From Smallanthus sonchifolius (Eukaryota; Streptophyta; Magnoliopsida; Asterales; Asteraceae): 64,000 nt of DNA. A program made the translations under genes and the position numbers. The DNA lies in the NCBI GenBank assembly GCA_023525975.1, contig CM042020.1:9254001-9318000 (forward strand), written 5' to 3'. Position 1 is the first letter of the stretch, and the number at the start of each line of letters is the position of its first letter. This document shows positions 47,647 to 59,301 of the stretch, piece by piece. The notes below the pieces were generated by a model. That model was not told the origin of the DNA and ran no database searches. It saw only the letters and a list, made by a program, of their open reading frames with translations.

Positions 47647-47928
47647 GTGACGGACCGTTATGGGTGGTGACGGTCCGTCACCACTGGAGTCGTAACGGAC
47701 CGTTACCGATGGTGACGGTCCGTCACCGCACTAAGGTTGCGAAGTCAGCTGACACGCGTCAGCTTCCGGTTGAATTGCGGCGTGACGCAGCGTTACGGAG
47801 TCTTTACGGTCCGTCATAGGGTTTCCACGCGTCAGAATCAACCCGTTAGTCACCGGACACGTGGCATGCCATCATTGCATGCGTGGCCAACTCGTAACGG
47901 ACCGTTACGGGCTGTGATGGTCCGTTAC
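47647..47928. repeat. Cluster of seven 15-bp dyad motifs (core ACGGWCCGT)
   Basis: GTRACGGWCCGTYAC-type motifs, symmetric around a central W, occur at 47647, 47667, 47692, 47712, 47803, 47894 and 47914. Three to four are perfect dyads; the others have one or two changes. They lie just upstream of the minus-strand TATA box at about 47630, and the tract is GC-rich compared with its surroundings. The 70-codon plus frame across them is a by-product of the repeats. Confidence 0.8.
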
Positions 47929-48031
47929 CGCCCGATTTTAAAGTTTTTCACTTTTTGGTCCTTGGTCTTTTATATAATTACACTTCTAGTCCCTTAACTT
48001 TTAGTTTTATAATTTTTGGCATGAAAAATTT

Positions 48032-49405
48032 TCAAATGTTGCATTTACCTTTAAGGCATTTAACACATGTTCCAAAATCATTGAAATCGAGAGATGGTAA
48101 CACTTCATCCTTCACGAGACGAGATAAGCGTTCTCGTGAAATGTGGCCTAAGAGTTGATGCCACAACATGGATAAAGTTTCTAAGTCTCGTTTTCGTTTA
48201 GTCTTTGTTAAGTTCTCATTGATGTTATATGATAACAAAGACTTTGAGAATTTAACATAATATAAAGTTTGCCATGACCATGATGACAAACAAAACCGTC
48301 AATGTCTAACTTTGGTCCTGATACTAGATTCCGAGTAATCTCAGGAATATATAAGGTATCATAAAGTTTAATACATAAACAGTTTTCATTATTAATTTTA
48401 AGGTTCCCACGGCTTCGACAACTAGTTCTTCTCCATTTACCATTTTAAGTGTTCTTCGATTTCTTTCCAGCTTCTGGATTGTAAGGAATCTCTGTAATGA
48501 GTTGGTTACATGAACCATAGAACTAGAATCAAACCACCATGTATTAGTTAAAACATTTAAATTATAGGACTCATGTATCATATAAAGATTATTACCTCTC
48601 TTGCTCAGCCACTCTTTAAAGTCTGGGCAGTCTTTCTTCCTATGTCCAGCCTTGCGACAGAACTTTTAGTGAGACTTCCCTTTGAAGTTCTTAGAGCTGG
48701 AAGCAACACTTGCATCTTGTTTCTGGACCTTAGTAAATTCCTTCTTACGAAAATTGCTCTTCCTCTTCTTTGAATCAGCAGTCATGAAATAAGAAACATC
48801 CGGTTTCTCTAGCTTCAGACGCTCTCCTTCTTGGACGCACATTTAAATCAACTCACTCATCGTCCACTTGTATTTTTGTGTGTTATAGTTGATCTTGAAA
48901 GCTTCAAAAGACTTAGGAAGAGATGTCATGATAAAGTGCACCACGAAACCTTCACTGATCTCCATGTCTAATCCCTTGAGTTTACGGGACATGTCGTTCA
49001 TCATCATTATGTGCTCACGAATAGCGCTAATCCCGTCATATTTTGTAGTCACCAGCTTCAGAATTAGAGTGCTAGATGTGCCTTAGATGTCCCCTTGAAC
49101 TGATCCTCCATAGAAGCCAAATACGTCATAGCATCTTTAGAATCTGGTATAGCTCCTTTGATGATCGGACTGATGGAGTTCTTCATTAAGACAAGAGCCA
49201 TGTAGTTACATCTCGCCTATTTCTCATGCACTATGATTTCTTGAGTAGTACTTTTTTCAGTGAGATCAGCAGGTGCAGGCTTTTCAAGTGCATGATCGAA
49301 TTCCATCAAGCCAAGAGACAGCATCAGTGAATCTTTCCAAGAAGAAAAGTTTGCACCATTCAAAGTTTCGATTCCCAAATTAGGAGCTGCAGTGGATTTT
49401 ATATG
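48032..49405 (-). pseudogene. Copia-2 gag-protease-integrase remnant
   Basis: Minus strand. Gag starts near 49400 (LNGANFSSWKDSLMLSL) and has a stop at about 49217 and a frameshift near 49070. It goes on to REHIMMMNDMSRKLKGLDM, FVVHFIMTSLP, then a zinc knuckle whose first Cys is now a stop (KFCRKAGHRKKDC, near 48620-48665). The protease segment has lost its usual DSG (TWWFDSSSMVHVTNSLQ, near 48530). The GAG-pre-integrase motif LWHQLLGHISRERL...C.KC.KGK ends the fragment near 48032. Integrase core, RT and 3' LTR are missing. Heavily decayed. Confidence 0.8.
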
Positions 49406-50942
49406 ACAAAAATTAAGATACTAATAGCTAAAGAAGAACTTAGAGTGTCTATGGGGTAACTTAGACTAAGACAGTCGAAAATAAGGACCATTATATTAAT
49501 GGAGCTGTGATAAAAGTCTATTATAATCACCAAAATAATAGATTAATTAGGTTCTACTTAAACAACGGGTGTTCACTTTCGTTAATGACCAATTGTTTAA
49601 GCATTAGGAACAATTTAAGTTTAAATAGTAAGTATGTACAATAAGAATGTAACACGTCACCTTTGGGCCGAAATGAGACATTATTTAGTATGCACATAAT
49701 TAGGTTCGCGGAACACAAATGTAACACATCACCTTTGGGCAGAAGTAGAAACATTTATGTATTTTAGGTGAACTAGTGCTTAATTAGACTTAAATAACTT
49801 TACGAGCGTGACATATCACCTTTTGGAAGAAGTGAAACTTTAGGTGGTATTTAAGTTAAGCATATTTTCTAATTTAAGGTTTTGTAAAGTATAAGATTTT
49901 AACAAAACAATTAGTTAATATTAGGACAATGCTTAATTAGGCTTGAATAAATTTACACATGCATCACATCACCTTTCGGCAGAAGTGAAACAATTAGGTG
50001 TTATTAAAGTAAGTTTCTAAGGTTTTGTAAAACATTCAAATTTAAGGTTTTGACAAAACAAAAGCATTTATTAATAGCAAACCACCCGAGGGAAAAATTT
50101 TAGGCACATATAAGGCTAGGTTCACGGCTTCAAGATATGTTCTCGGGAAGAGTAAGGTTCACGGCTCCAGAAATGTTCTCGGGAAAAGTAATGTTCACGG
50201 CTTCAGAAATATTCTCTGGGAAAGTAAGGTTCACAGCTCCAGATATGTTCTCGGGTAAAATTTAGACCGTGAACTTTAAACCCATGAACTATAACACATG
50301 AACTATAACCCGTGAACTTAGAACCCGTGAACTATACCCGTGAACTTAGAACCCGTGAACTAAGATACCCGTGAAGTTAAAATCGTGAGGTATCTCGCCG
50401 TGAACTGTTAAGCTAACTCGTGAACATAAACCGTGAATTTAAACCCGATAAGGCATGCGCGAAAATAAGGGATTTTTGATTATATTTTTTATTTCGAAAA
50501 TCTTTTAGGTGTTTAATATATCCAAGTTTCATTATTTCGCAAAATTTAAAATAATAAAATCAATATTTTAATGCGAAAACTTGGAGATAACTTTACACAA
50601 TTTTAAGAAACATAATCAAAATTTTAACTCATCCCAAATTAAGGGGATTTCATTGAATCTTATGATGAACACGAAGAACAGTTTCATGAACATTAGATAA
50701 AACCGTTCTTCAATATTATCAGATTTAAGCCTGGAACCAAAATCTTGAAATATTATCTTTAACAGATTTCGAAAACTTAATAGATCTAGATTTTAGGAGA
50801 TCAAAAAACGTGATATATTAACATAAACAGAAAACCGTGAAACTGATGAGGACGATTTTCATTAGGTTTAATTAAAACTATTGTTCTTCCCATTTTAATT
50901 CCAGTTTAGGGAATGTAACAATAATTGATTAATCAACATCCA
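49406..50942 (-). other. Copia-2 leader with three kinds of short repeats
   Basis: There is no gene in this 1.5-kb leader. About 49650-50000 holds four spaced copies of a motif containing CATCACCTTTGGGCAGAAGT. At 50119-50260 there are four copies of a roughly 36-bp unit with GTTCACGGCTCCAGAAATGT and TTCTCGGG. At 50265-50430 there is a tract of about ten CCCGTGAACT-like decamers. The AT content is otherwise high. Confidence 0.7.
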
Positions 50943-50953
50943 CTCTGATACCA
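50943..50953 (-). other. Copia-2 primer-binding site
   Basis: The minus strand reads TGGTATCAGAG, complementary to initiator-Met tRNA, two bases from the LTR end. Confidence 0.8.
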
Positions 50954-50955
50954 CA

Positions 50956-51362
50956 TGTTGATTAATTTTTGAACATGTTAATGGAAAACAATAATGTAAA
51001 ACATACATGTTAAGCTAACCGATAAGAGGAAAGACGTCATGATCTCGGACATGGATCGGGTTCCCGTTTAGGGTGTACGATTAGGATGGCTAAGATGAGT
51101 TCGTAAGAACTCATGGTTATAGGAGAGAGAGAGGGATGAATTCTTGAGTGGTGATAGAATTGTTGATTAGTTTATTAGTCTATTTCCTATAATTATCTCT
51201 CTATTTATATGTACACCCAAGGAAAAACCCATTAATAACCCATTAAGAGTAATTAGGCTCATCAACTATTTACTAGTCATAGGTTAATAAATAAATAAAC
51301 AAATTGATCATTTGAATAAAATAAATGATTATAAGAGCCACATAATAAAACTATGTCTTACA
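50956..51362 (-). repeat. Copia-2 5' LTR
   Basis: About 407 bp, starting TGTTGATTAA next to the primer site and ending CTTACA on the plus strand. The inner edge is firm, the outer edge is inferred from the CA end and loss of element-like composition. No second LTR was found, so the element is truncated on its 3' side. Confidence 0.65.
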
Positions 51363-52130
51363 GCACTGTGTTTTGACATTGTTCTTTCATAAAGCCGTCC
51401 GTTCAGTTATGTTTTTTTCATGTAGGTTTTTCAATTTTGAATGTTTGTTCGATCAAAATGTTGAATGTATGTTCAGACGTGAGGCAAGAATTGAAGGTGT
51501 TTGTCTTCCAGAATCCATCACAGGCAAGAATCGACTATTTATGGTGATGTATGTCGGTGTATGTTCGATTCTAGTGAAGGTTGTGCCAGTGGCAGAGGTG
51601 AATGGAGAAGATGACCGGAATGGAGGGGAGGGTAACCGGAGAGTTTTTATATTTTTTATTTTTAAGTAAAGGGCAAAATGGTCTTTTTTATTTTTATTTT
51701 AACTTAACACTGAAAGTAGACGAACATCCACTCTATGAACCAATTTGTAACGGGTTTACAATCAGTGAGGACCAAATCCATAAAACACGTATACCACGAG
51801 ACTTTCTAATTTAAAAAAAATATGAAAAAATCATGAATAGTAACCAAGTTTTCTATGTGTTTACTAAAATCACTTAAAGTTTTTTTACTTCTATATAGTG
51901 ACTCAACTTTTACTAAATATTCGAGTATTATGAATTTTTTTTTGTAAATATTATTAATTTTTTTTAAATTAAAGGATCCAAAGAATAGTGTAGTTCCGTT
52001 TTAAATTCTAGCTAGCTACTTGTAATTCGTAATAAAATTTCAAACGGTTTGAAAAAAGTTTATTTCAACACACTTTTATATTGATCTTTTAACATAAAAG
52101 TGCAACGATTTTATTACATAAAGTGAATTG
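51363..52130. other. Intergenic region between copia-2 and the P450 gene
   Basis: I find no supported gene. A 98-codon plus frame (51373-51669) shows no known motif. The rest is AT-rich, with T and A runs near 51930-51975. Confidence 0.5.
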
Positions 52131-52131
52131 A

Positions 52132-52137
52132 TTTATT
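52132..52137 (-). terminator. Putative polyadenylation signal of the P450 gene
   Basis: The minus strand reads AATAAA about 60 nt after the P450 stop codon. A second one lies at 52110-52115. Confidence 0.45.
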
Positions 52138-52196
52138 ACATAAGATATAAATACGAAACAATGATATCTTCTTAACGAAACCTTGCAACCATTGAA

Positions 52197-53356
52197 TTAC
52201 TCACATGGAGTTGCTTTGACAAGTAAAGGAAACTTCTTACTAACGGTGACACCATCGTTCTCACTCATGTCCAAACTCTTTTCACCCGACAACGCAAATT
52301 CAAACTCATACACTAAATTTGCCAAAGCAAGCTCGTTAATAGTTACCGCAAAGCTAATACCAGGACACTTGCGTCGTCCACCACCAAATGGTAACAACTC
52401 GTAATCTAAACCTTTGTAATCTATAGGGCTGTTCAAGAACCTCTCTGGTTTAAATTCTTCGGGTTCTTCCCATACCGAGGGATCTCTTGAAATGGCCCAT
52501 GCGTTAATAATTACTTGTGTTCCTGATGGGATGTCGTAGCCTAGTAGTTTGACCTCTTTTGTTGATTCACGGGGAATGAGCAGTGGAGCTGGAGCGTGCA
52601 ATCGTAGGGCTTCTTTGAAGACGGCTTTTAGGTAGGGCATTTTGTCTATGTCTTCTTCGGGGATCACTGATCTTCCTTGTCCTATTTTACGCGCCTCTTG
52701 TTGCAATTCTTTCATCGTACGTGGGTTTCGTAATAACTCGAAAAGTGCCCACTCTAGGCTGGTGGATGTGGTTTCAGTGCCAGCACCAAACAAGTCCTAG
52801 GAATCATGAATCCGATAGCACACAGAATATAGGTGATGGTTAAAAGGAGAACAATACATATATGTGTATATGATATTTCATATGCGATGGCAACAAGTGA
52901 CATCCAAACACTTGTAAATAAACTTTCAAGTGCCAATGTTTGATGTAACGGTCTAGATTAGTTTCTCTAGTTCTCACACAGATGTGCATGCATACACATA
53001 TACGCACACGCGCTCATACACAAAATATACATATGTGTTTGTGTGTACATTTATATGTATGAATAAATTCATGCAATATATATTTTTCAATATATATATA
53101 TAAGACACCGTATAATAATGAGGGCGGCTCAACATGTTTTGGGGACCATTGAAATTGAGGCCTTTTTATCAAAGTTTTCTAAATACATGAAAATTTTTAA
53201 AATGTAATTTTATAGAGCGTTAAAATGTATAAGACTATCCGTAGTACCTGGGTGAGGGTGATAGATATTCAATGCCACGTAGGCGCCACGTAGACACTGC
53301 TTTCCCTCACCTTCACTCAAGTGCGTAATGGTAGAGTGAGGGTGACCAGTTTTATA

Positions 53357-53388
<32 letters not shown>

Positions 53389-54882
53389 GCTCCTTTTGAC
53401 CATTTTCATCATTAACGCCCGTGAACACCACCACCTTGCCCCCACCACGCCCACCCTCACCCCCAACCGGTGCGGTGTTCCACGCCCGTGGTGGGTGAGG
53501 TGGCACCACGCCCCCACCACCACCCAGATACTACGGATAGTCTAATATTAATGTTTAGACCGAATATTATCACATTTCACCATAAATATATCTTTAATCA
53601 TTTTGTTATTTTTTCTTACTTCTCTCTAAAATCACAAAAATTGATGGATTGTGACATACTTTAAGCTTAAAATATAGATTAAAGTAACTTTTTTAATCTT
53701 TTGGGCCCTTGACCTAAAATGATTGATTTAGTTGCTTGCACTGTAGAGACGTCCACGATAAGAACTTAAATAATTTTATGAGCTAAATATCTCATTAAAA
53801 TTGTAAAAGCTTAATATATTTTGCTAAAAAATTTATAAAAGTAATTTCTGAACACTCATTTCATACGCATATGTTATAAAATTTAATGCATATACAACTA
53901 AAGTAGATGTTTATAGTTTTAGAAACTTTTACCAAATATTTTATGGTAAAAATTCTCTAAATGGTGTCTATATAACACACATATACATGAATCCAAAAGA
54001 AAGACACATTACCATGATGATAGCCTTAATTGTATATCTTTCAAGACGAAAATCCGTAGAGGTATCTCTTTGAAGTTCTAATAAGACATCAACAAGATCT
54101 TGGTTGTCGTCACCAAGCTTTTTTCTGTTTATATGTTCGTCAAGGACACCCTCATAAAAGTCATCAATATCTTTAGCAAGTTCATCAGCTTCTCGTTCTA
54201 ATCCACTCAATTTATCTACCCAACCTAGCCATGGAACATAACTCCCAACAGAAAAACGTCCCAATATCTTTGCAATCCGGACAGGCAGGTTAATCCCTAA
54301 CCCTTCATATATCCTTCCCAAAGCCGCCCTACAAACCACATTATTTGTAAGTGAAATAAGCAAGTCACTCAAATTAACAACGGAATCACCGGCTCCTTGA
54401 ATCTGTTTGATCATATGAGCCACCTCTTCCTCTCTCACTTGTCGAAACGACCGGACCCTTTGGTTGCTTAAAAGATGGAATACAGAAATGCTTTTCACTT
54501 GCCTCCAATGCTCTCCATATGGGGCAAAACCTATATCTTTGGATTGATAAAAAAGTCTATTAGCGATGTTTACAAACGGTCTGTTTGAAAATATTACATC
54601 ATGAGTTTTCAAAATCTCTCTAGCTCCTTCTACAGAAGAGGCTACAATTACTGGTACTGTACCAAAGTGAAGCAACATAAGTGGACCATAGGTCTTAGCC
54701 ATGGACTGAAGGACACGATGTGTGCCCGCCCCCAATTGGTGAAGGTTTCCTATCAGTGGCAACTTTGGTGGAGATGGTGGTAGTTTTTTGTGGGATTTTA
54801 AAGAAGAGAAATATGATTTCAATAGTAAAGCAATAAGTAAGGCAAGAGAAGAGAAGAGAAAAACTTGCACGTCGAAATACAT
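52197..54882 (-). CDS. Cytochrome P450, CYP71 clan (CYP71A-like), two exons
   Basis: A haem monooxygenase expected on the ER membrane, fed electrons by NADPH-P450 reductase. Exon 1 is 54882-54013 (290 codons) and exon 2 is 52796-52197; the phase-0 intron has GT (minus 54012) and AG (52797). This predicts 489 residues, normal for the family. It has an N-terminal anchor (about residues 5-25), the proline hinge LPPSPPKLPLIGNLHQLG, WRQVK in helix C, oxygen-binding AGTETT in helix I (about 295-300, right after the intron), ExxR in KEALR (352-355), PERF (407-410) and the haem loop FGGGRRKCPG with Cys434. The single conserved intron before helix I is typical of A-type plant P450s. No stop or frameshift is seen, so it looks functional. 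CYP71A enzymes vary widely in substrate (terpenoids, oximes, alkaloids), and the substrate cannot be read from this sequence. Flanks are all transposon-derived. Confidence 0.92.
53233..53542. mobile_element. Tourist/Harbinger-like MITE in the P450 intron
   Basis: A 310-bp element with terminal inverted repeats. The left arm GACTATCCGTAGTACCTGGG matches the complement of the right arm with one mismatch over about 22 bp. It is flanked by TAA on both sides (53230-53232 and 53543-53545), a 3-bp duplication as expected for PIF/Harbinger-type MITEs. It has no coding capacity. The interior is GC-richer than the intron and includes the microsatellite. Confidence 0.8.
53358..53388. repeat. Compound microsatellite (GT)n(GA)n
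   Basis: About 8 GT repeats are followed by about 8 GA repeats, inside the MITE. Likely length-polymorphic. Confidence 0.9.
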
Positions 54883-54949
54883 TTTATCGATTGATGTTCT
54901 TAGTAAGTTTCGAGAAAACGTTATACGAGTTCGCTTATGTTACATGTCA

Positions 54950-54957
54950 TATTTATA
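54950..54957 (-). promoter_or_regulatory. Putative TATA box of the P450 gene
   Basis: TATAAATA on the minus strand, about 70 nt upstream of the ATG at 54882. This gives room for a short 5' UTR. No other core element was identified. Confidence 0.55.
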
Positions 54958-55197
54958 TCATAATCAAAGTGTCCTCAAATACTAACTAAAAAGTTTATGC
55001 TTCTAGAAATCTCAAATAAGTCAGCAAGAGACGCTTGTCATCATAATTATTGTTAAGAACACAGTCAACAGCTAGATACCCTAAATATTATAAAAATAAA
55101 ATATTAAAATAGGTTTTGGGTTTCACTGGTCGAGTTCTATCGCATCTCTGGATTACTAATCTCGAATACTAGACAGTTTCTGTTCCATAGAGTGTCT

Positions 55198-55259
55198 GGA
55201 AGGTGAAAACAAAGAGCGTTTCGTGGTCGGAAGGTGAAAACAAAGAGCGTTTCGTGGTC
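55198..55259. repeat. Two-copy 31-bp tandem repeat upstream of the P450
   Basis: GGAAGGTGAAAACAAAGAGC followed by GTTTCGTGGTC occurs twice, at 55198 and 55229, identical. It lies about 320 bp upstream of the P450 start and just before the first copy of the 3-kb CACTA-containing unit. Confidence 0.85.
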
Positions 55260-56411
55260 GGATGGCTTTGGTCTATGTAGTTTCTGTTCCATCCTTGTTA
55301 TAGCAAATTTTAAATGACAATTTTTTTTTTATCAAACACTATATTTAATCGTTCAAACAAATCTAATGTTAAAACAATATTCACCGAAAGTTGCTTTGTG
55401 GTCCAATTTTCTGATGAATGAGCATTTATATACCAACAGTCTACTCCGAAATTGACTCATTCTTCATCAAGCAAATGAGTCTACATTGTCGTTTCAAAAT
55501 TACATGTGTTTTTTAAGCCAGAAATAGAATTGTTCCTTGTTTCATAAACATTTGTTGCATTAATAGGGATATATAGAGGGAAGTTCATAAACAATATGTA
55601 TGTTTATGTACATAAAAAACCATTAAACTAGTTTTTTCATATGTTTTATATATTTAAAAGTTTCCTACACATGTGTAGGTAAAAACTACATGAATTACAC
55701 ATGTGCAAGTATGTATAGAAACGAAATTTGTTCATATTTTTTTGGTGGAATTTAATTAAAAACGAATAAACATTACATTTATATCATTTTCTTATACTTT
55801 AAAACTTTTTAACATTGAAAAAGTGAATGATTCGTTTTGTTCTACGTGTTCTCGCAATATTTAGTGTTCTGAATTAAACTCTCCCCTAACGTTATATAGT
55901 TTAAATGTAATTGTTTTATATACATTTGTACTTTTTTTCTAAAATTGTAACATTAAAATATTAAAATTCAAAAAAAAAATAAAAAATGTGTGTTAAACAC
56001 GTCTCAACCCTCGACGTGCCATGTTTGGGTTCATGCATGCTTGGACCAAAGGTCCAAAATGCCAATCTACAAACACGACCCGTGTATCACCAGTACCTAT
56101 GTCCTCCTATTTTCTGTTCATTTTGTAGTTTAAATTTTCAGTCAACCACTTTGACATAAAACACACATTTATAATTAATCAAATGGGTAGAAATTTACAT
56201 ATCCAATTTACATAGTTCTTTTTTTCATAAAAAGAAATCAGCAATGTTCCTTATTTCAACCTGATTTGTTGCACTGTTTGCCAAGCATGATTTAGTTGTC
56301 ACATGGTTGCTTATAAGTTTCAACTAGTCGACCATTTTACTTATGAGCGAGTTGATTTGGGCTTTGTTTGTCTCAAACGGGTCAAATCCCGAAAGTTAGC
56401 TAGAAGGGTAA

Positions 56412-58061
56412 CACTATAAGGAAATGACCCTGTGCCGACGTCGCCTATACCGACGACATTTGTCGTCGGCATAGGCCACCCTATACCGACGACATTTCGT
56501 CACTATAGGTTAATTGTGATTTTCTTTTTGTTTTTTTTATTTAATCAATTTTCGTCGGTAAAATTTTTCTTTTTAAATTAAAATAAATTCTGGAAACCAT
56601 ATGGCGACGACATGTCGTCGCTATAAGTTAATTTTGATTTTGTTTTTGTTATTTTTATTTAATCAATTTCCGTCGGTCAAAAAAAAATTTTAAATTAAAA
56701 AAAATTCTCGAAAACCATATGGCGACGACATGTCGTCGGGATATGTGAAAACCAAAATTTTGAATGAGACACCCTATAGCGACGACATGTCGTCGCTATA
56801 GGTTTGAGGCAAATTGGAGGGAAAGCTGCCTCCCAATGAATTTTTGGGGAAAACCTATAGCGACGACATGTTTGGATGTATATGTTTGTAAATATGTAAT
56901 TGGACATTTATTTATGTATGTATGTTTGTATGTATATGTTTGTAATTATGTAATTGGGCTTTTATTTATGTATGTAATTGTGATGTTTAGGTATATAAGA
57001 TGGAATTTATTGGTAGCAACTTTCACAAAAACTCTCGGGATTTAAGGTGAGCTAACATCTGTGTTTCATATTTTAGCTACTTTTTCAAGATTTTGAAGTT
57101 TTGTTTGTTTATTTTGGTTAGGTTTTGGAGGAATTTCATCATCTCTTTGATTTCTAGCTTTGTGAAGGTAAACACCGGTTTTAATTACTAATTTGTGATG
57201 AAATTTGGTTTAGATCTAAGATTTTTATGATTTTGTATGTATGTGTTATGTATGTACGTTTGTATGTATGAGTATGTATATTTGTATGTATAATGGAATT
57301 ATTAAATTATGATTAGTTTAGGTCATTTGGTTTAGATGTGTGCTTAGTTTATATAATTTAATTTATGTAAATTAGTGTTTGTATGTATATGTATGTATGT
57401 GTGTAATTTGTGTATCGAACAAGTTTATGTTTTGAATGTTTGATTTGTCGGACAAGTTTGTGTGTTGAACAATTTGTATGTTTGGTTTATGTTTCGGATA
57501 TTAGTTTTTATCTGATTTTAATGTTTGAATGGTTTATATTTAGTAATTTGTAAGTTTTTGTTTTTAGAAATTTAATATTTCTGGATAAAATATTAAAAAT
57601 TAAAAAATTAAAAAATTAAAAAAAAAAAGAAAAGACCTATAACGACGACATGTGGTCGCTATAGGCCTTTTTCAAAAATTATTAAAAAAAACAAAAAACC
57701 CTATACCGACGACATGTTGTCGCTATAGGCATTTTTCAAAAATTATTAAAAAAAACCCTATTCCGACAACATGTCTTCGCTATAGGCCTTTTTAAAAAAT
57801 TATTAAAAAAGAAATCCTATACCGACGACATGTCGTCGCTATATTTTCAAAAATTATTAAAAAAACAAAAAACCCTATACCGACAACATGTCGTCGGTAT
57901 AGAATTTCTTTTTGAAAATTTTAATTAAACCATATAGCGACGACAAGTCATCGGTATAGGCTGACCTATCCCGAAGATACCTTTCCCGACGACAACCTTG
58001 GCTATTGGGACGAGGCAATACCGCCAACATCTATACCGACGACATGTCGTCGGTATAGGCG
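56412..58061 (+). mobile_element. CACTA (En/Spm)-like deletion derivative, copy 1
   Basis: It begins CACTATAAGGAAATGACC, the hallmark plant CACTA terminus. About six palindromic motifs follow within 450 bp (for example around 56772, half-site CTATAGCGACGACA). A TATA box TATATAAG lies at 56992-56999, with GGGATTTAAG|GTGAGC, a plausible first-exon end and splice donor, at 57047. A Thr-free AT-rich stretch with TGTATGTATG runs comes next, then seven more palindromes at 57630-58060. No 3' CACTA terminus (complement ...TTCCTTATAGTG) is present: the palindrome block stops directly at the next unit. Confidence 0.75.
56992..57048 (+). promoter_or_regulatory. CACTA internal promoter and first splice donor (copy 1)
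   Basis: TATATAAG at 56992, followed about 50 nt later by TTTAAG|GTGAGC. The same arrangement occurs at 60058 and 63053. In En/Spm the promoter likewise lies next to the 5' subterminal repeats bound by TnpA. Whether it is used here is unknown. Confidence 0.45.
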
Positions 58062-59301
58062 TTGGTCTATGTAGTTTCTGTTCCATCCTTGTTATAGCAA
58101 ATTTTAAATGAAAATTTTTTTTTATCAAACACTATATTTAATCATTCAAACAAATCTAATGTTAAAACAATATTCACCGAAAGTTGCTTTGTGGTCCAGT
58201 TTTCTGATGAATGAGCATTTATATACCAACAGTCTACTCCAAAATTGACTCATGCTTCATCAAGCAAATGAGCCTACATTGTCGTCTCAAAATTACATGC
58301 GTTTTTTAAGCCAGAAATAGCAATGTTCCTTGTTTCATCAACATTTGTTGCATTAATAGGGATATATAGAGGGAAGTTCATTTCAGAACAAGCAAATTTT
58401 GCGTAAAAAGAGGGAACAAACCTAAATCATTAATTTTTTTGATCCATGTTAAAGATTTTAAAAAATTTATACTTCCTCCAATATGTATGTTTATGTACAT
58501 AAAAAACCATTAAACTAGTTTTTTCATATGTTTTATATATTTAAAAGTTTCCTACACATGTGTAGGTAAAAACTACATGAATTACACATGTGCAAGTATG
58601 TATAGAAACGAAATTTGTTCATATTTTTTTGGTTGAATTTAATTAAAAACGAATAAACATTACATTTATATCATTTTCTTATACTTTAAAACTTTTTAAC
58701 ATTGAAAAAGTGAATGATTCGTTTTGTTCTGCGTGTTCTCGCAATATTTAGTGTTCTGAATTAATCTCTCTCCTAATGTTATATAGTTTAAATGTAATTG
58801 TTTTATATACATTTGTACTTTTTTTCTAAATTTGTAACATTAAAATAGTAAAAATCAAAAATAAAATAAAAAATGTGTGTTAAACACGTCTCAACCCTCG
58901 ACGTGCCATGTTTGGGTTCATGCATGCTTGGACCAAAGGTCCAAAATGCCAATCAACAAACACGACCCGTGTATCACCAGTACCTATGTCCTCCCTCCTA
59001 TTTTCTGTTCATTTTGTAGTTTAAATTTTCAGTCAACCACTTTGACATAAAACACACATTTATAATTAATCAAATGGGTAGAAATTTACATATCCAATTT
59101 ACATAGTTTTTTTTTCATAAAAAGAAATCAGCAATGTTCCTTATTTCAACCTGATTTGTTGCACTGTTTGCCAAGCATGATTTAGTTGTCACATGGTTGC
59201 TTATTAGTTTCAACTAGTCGACCATTTTACTTATGAGCGAGTTGATTTGGGCTTTGTTTGTCTCAAACGGGTCAAATCCCGAAAGTTAGCTAGAAGGGTA
59301 A

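Larger units (their letters stand above)
52797..54012 (-). other. Intron of the P450 gene
   Basis: 1216 bp, phase 0, inside the AIIM-DLFGAG boundary. It contains a MITE and a (GT)n(GA)n microsatellite; the rest is AT-rich. Confidence 0.9.

Noticed and set aside
51373..51669. 98-codon open frame between copia-2 and the P450
   Set aside because: No motif, no recognisable promoter, and a composition like the surrounding intergenic DNA.
52981..53160. Possible second transposon in the P450 intron (GGGCGGCTCAACATG tract)
   Set aside because: I could not find matching inverted ends or a target duplication.
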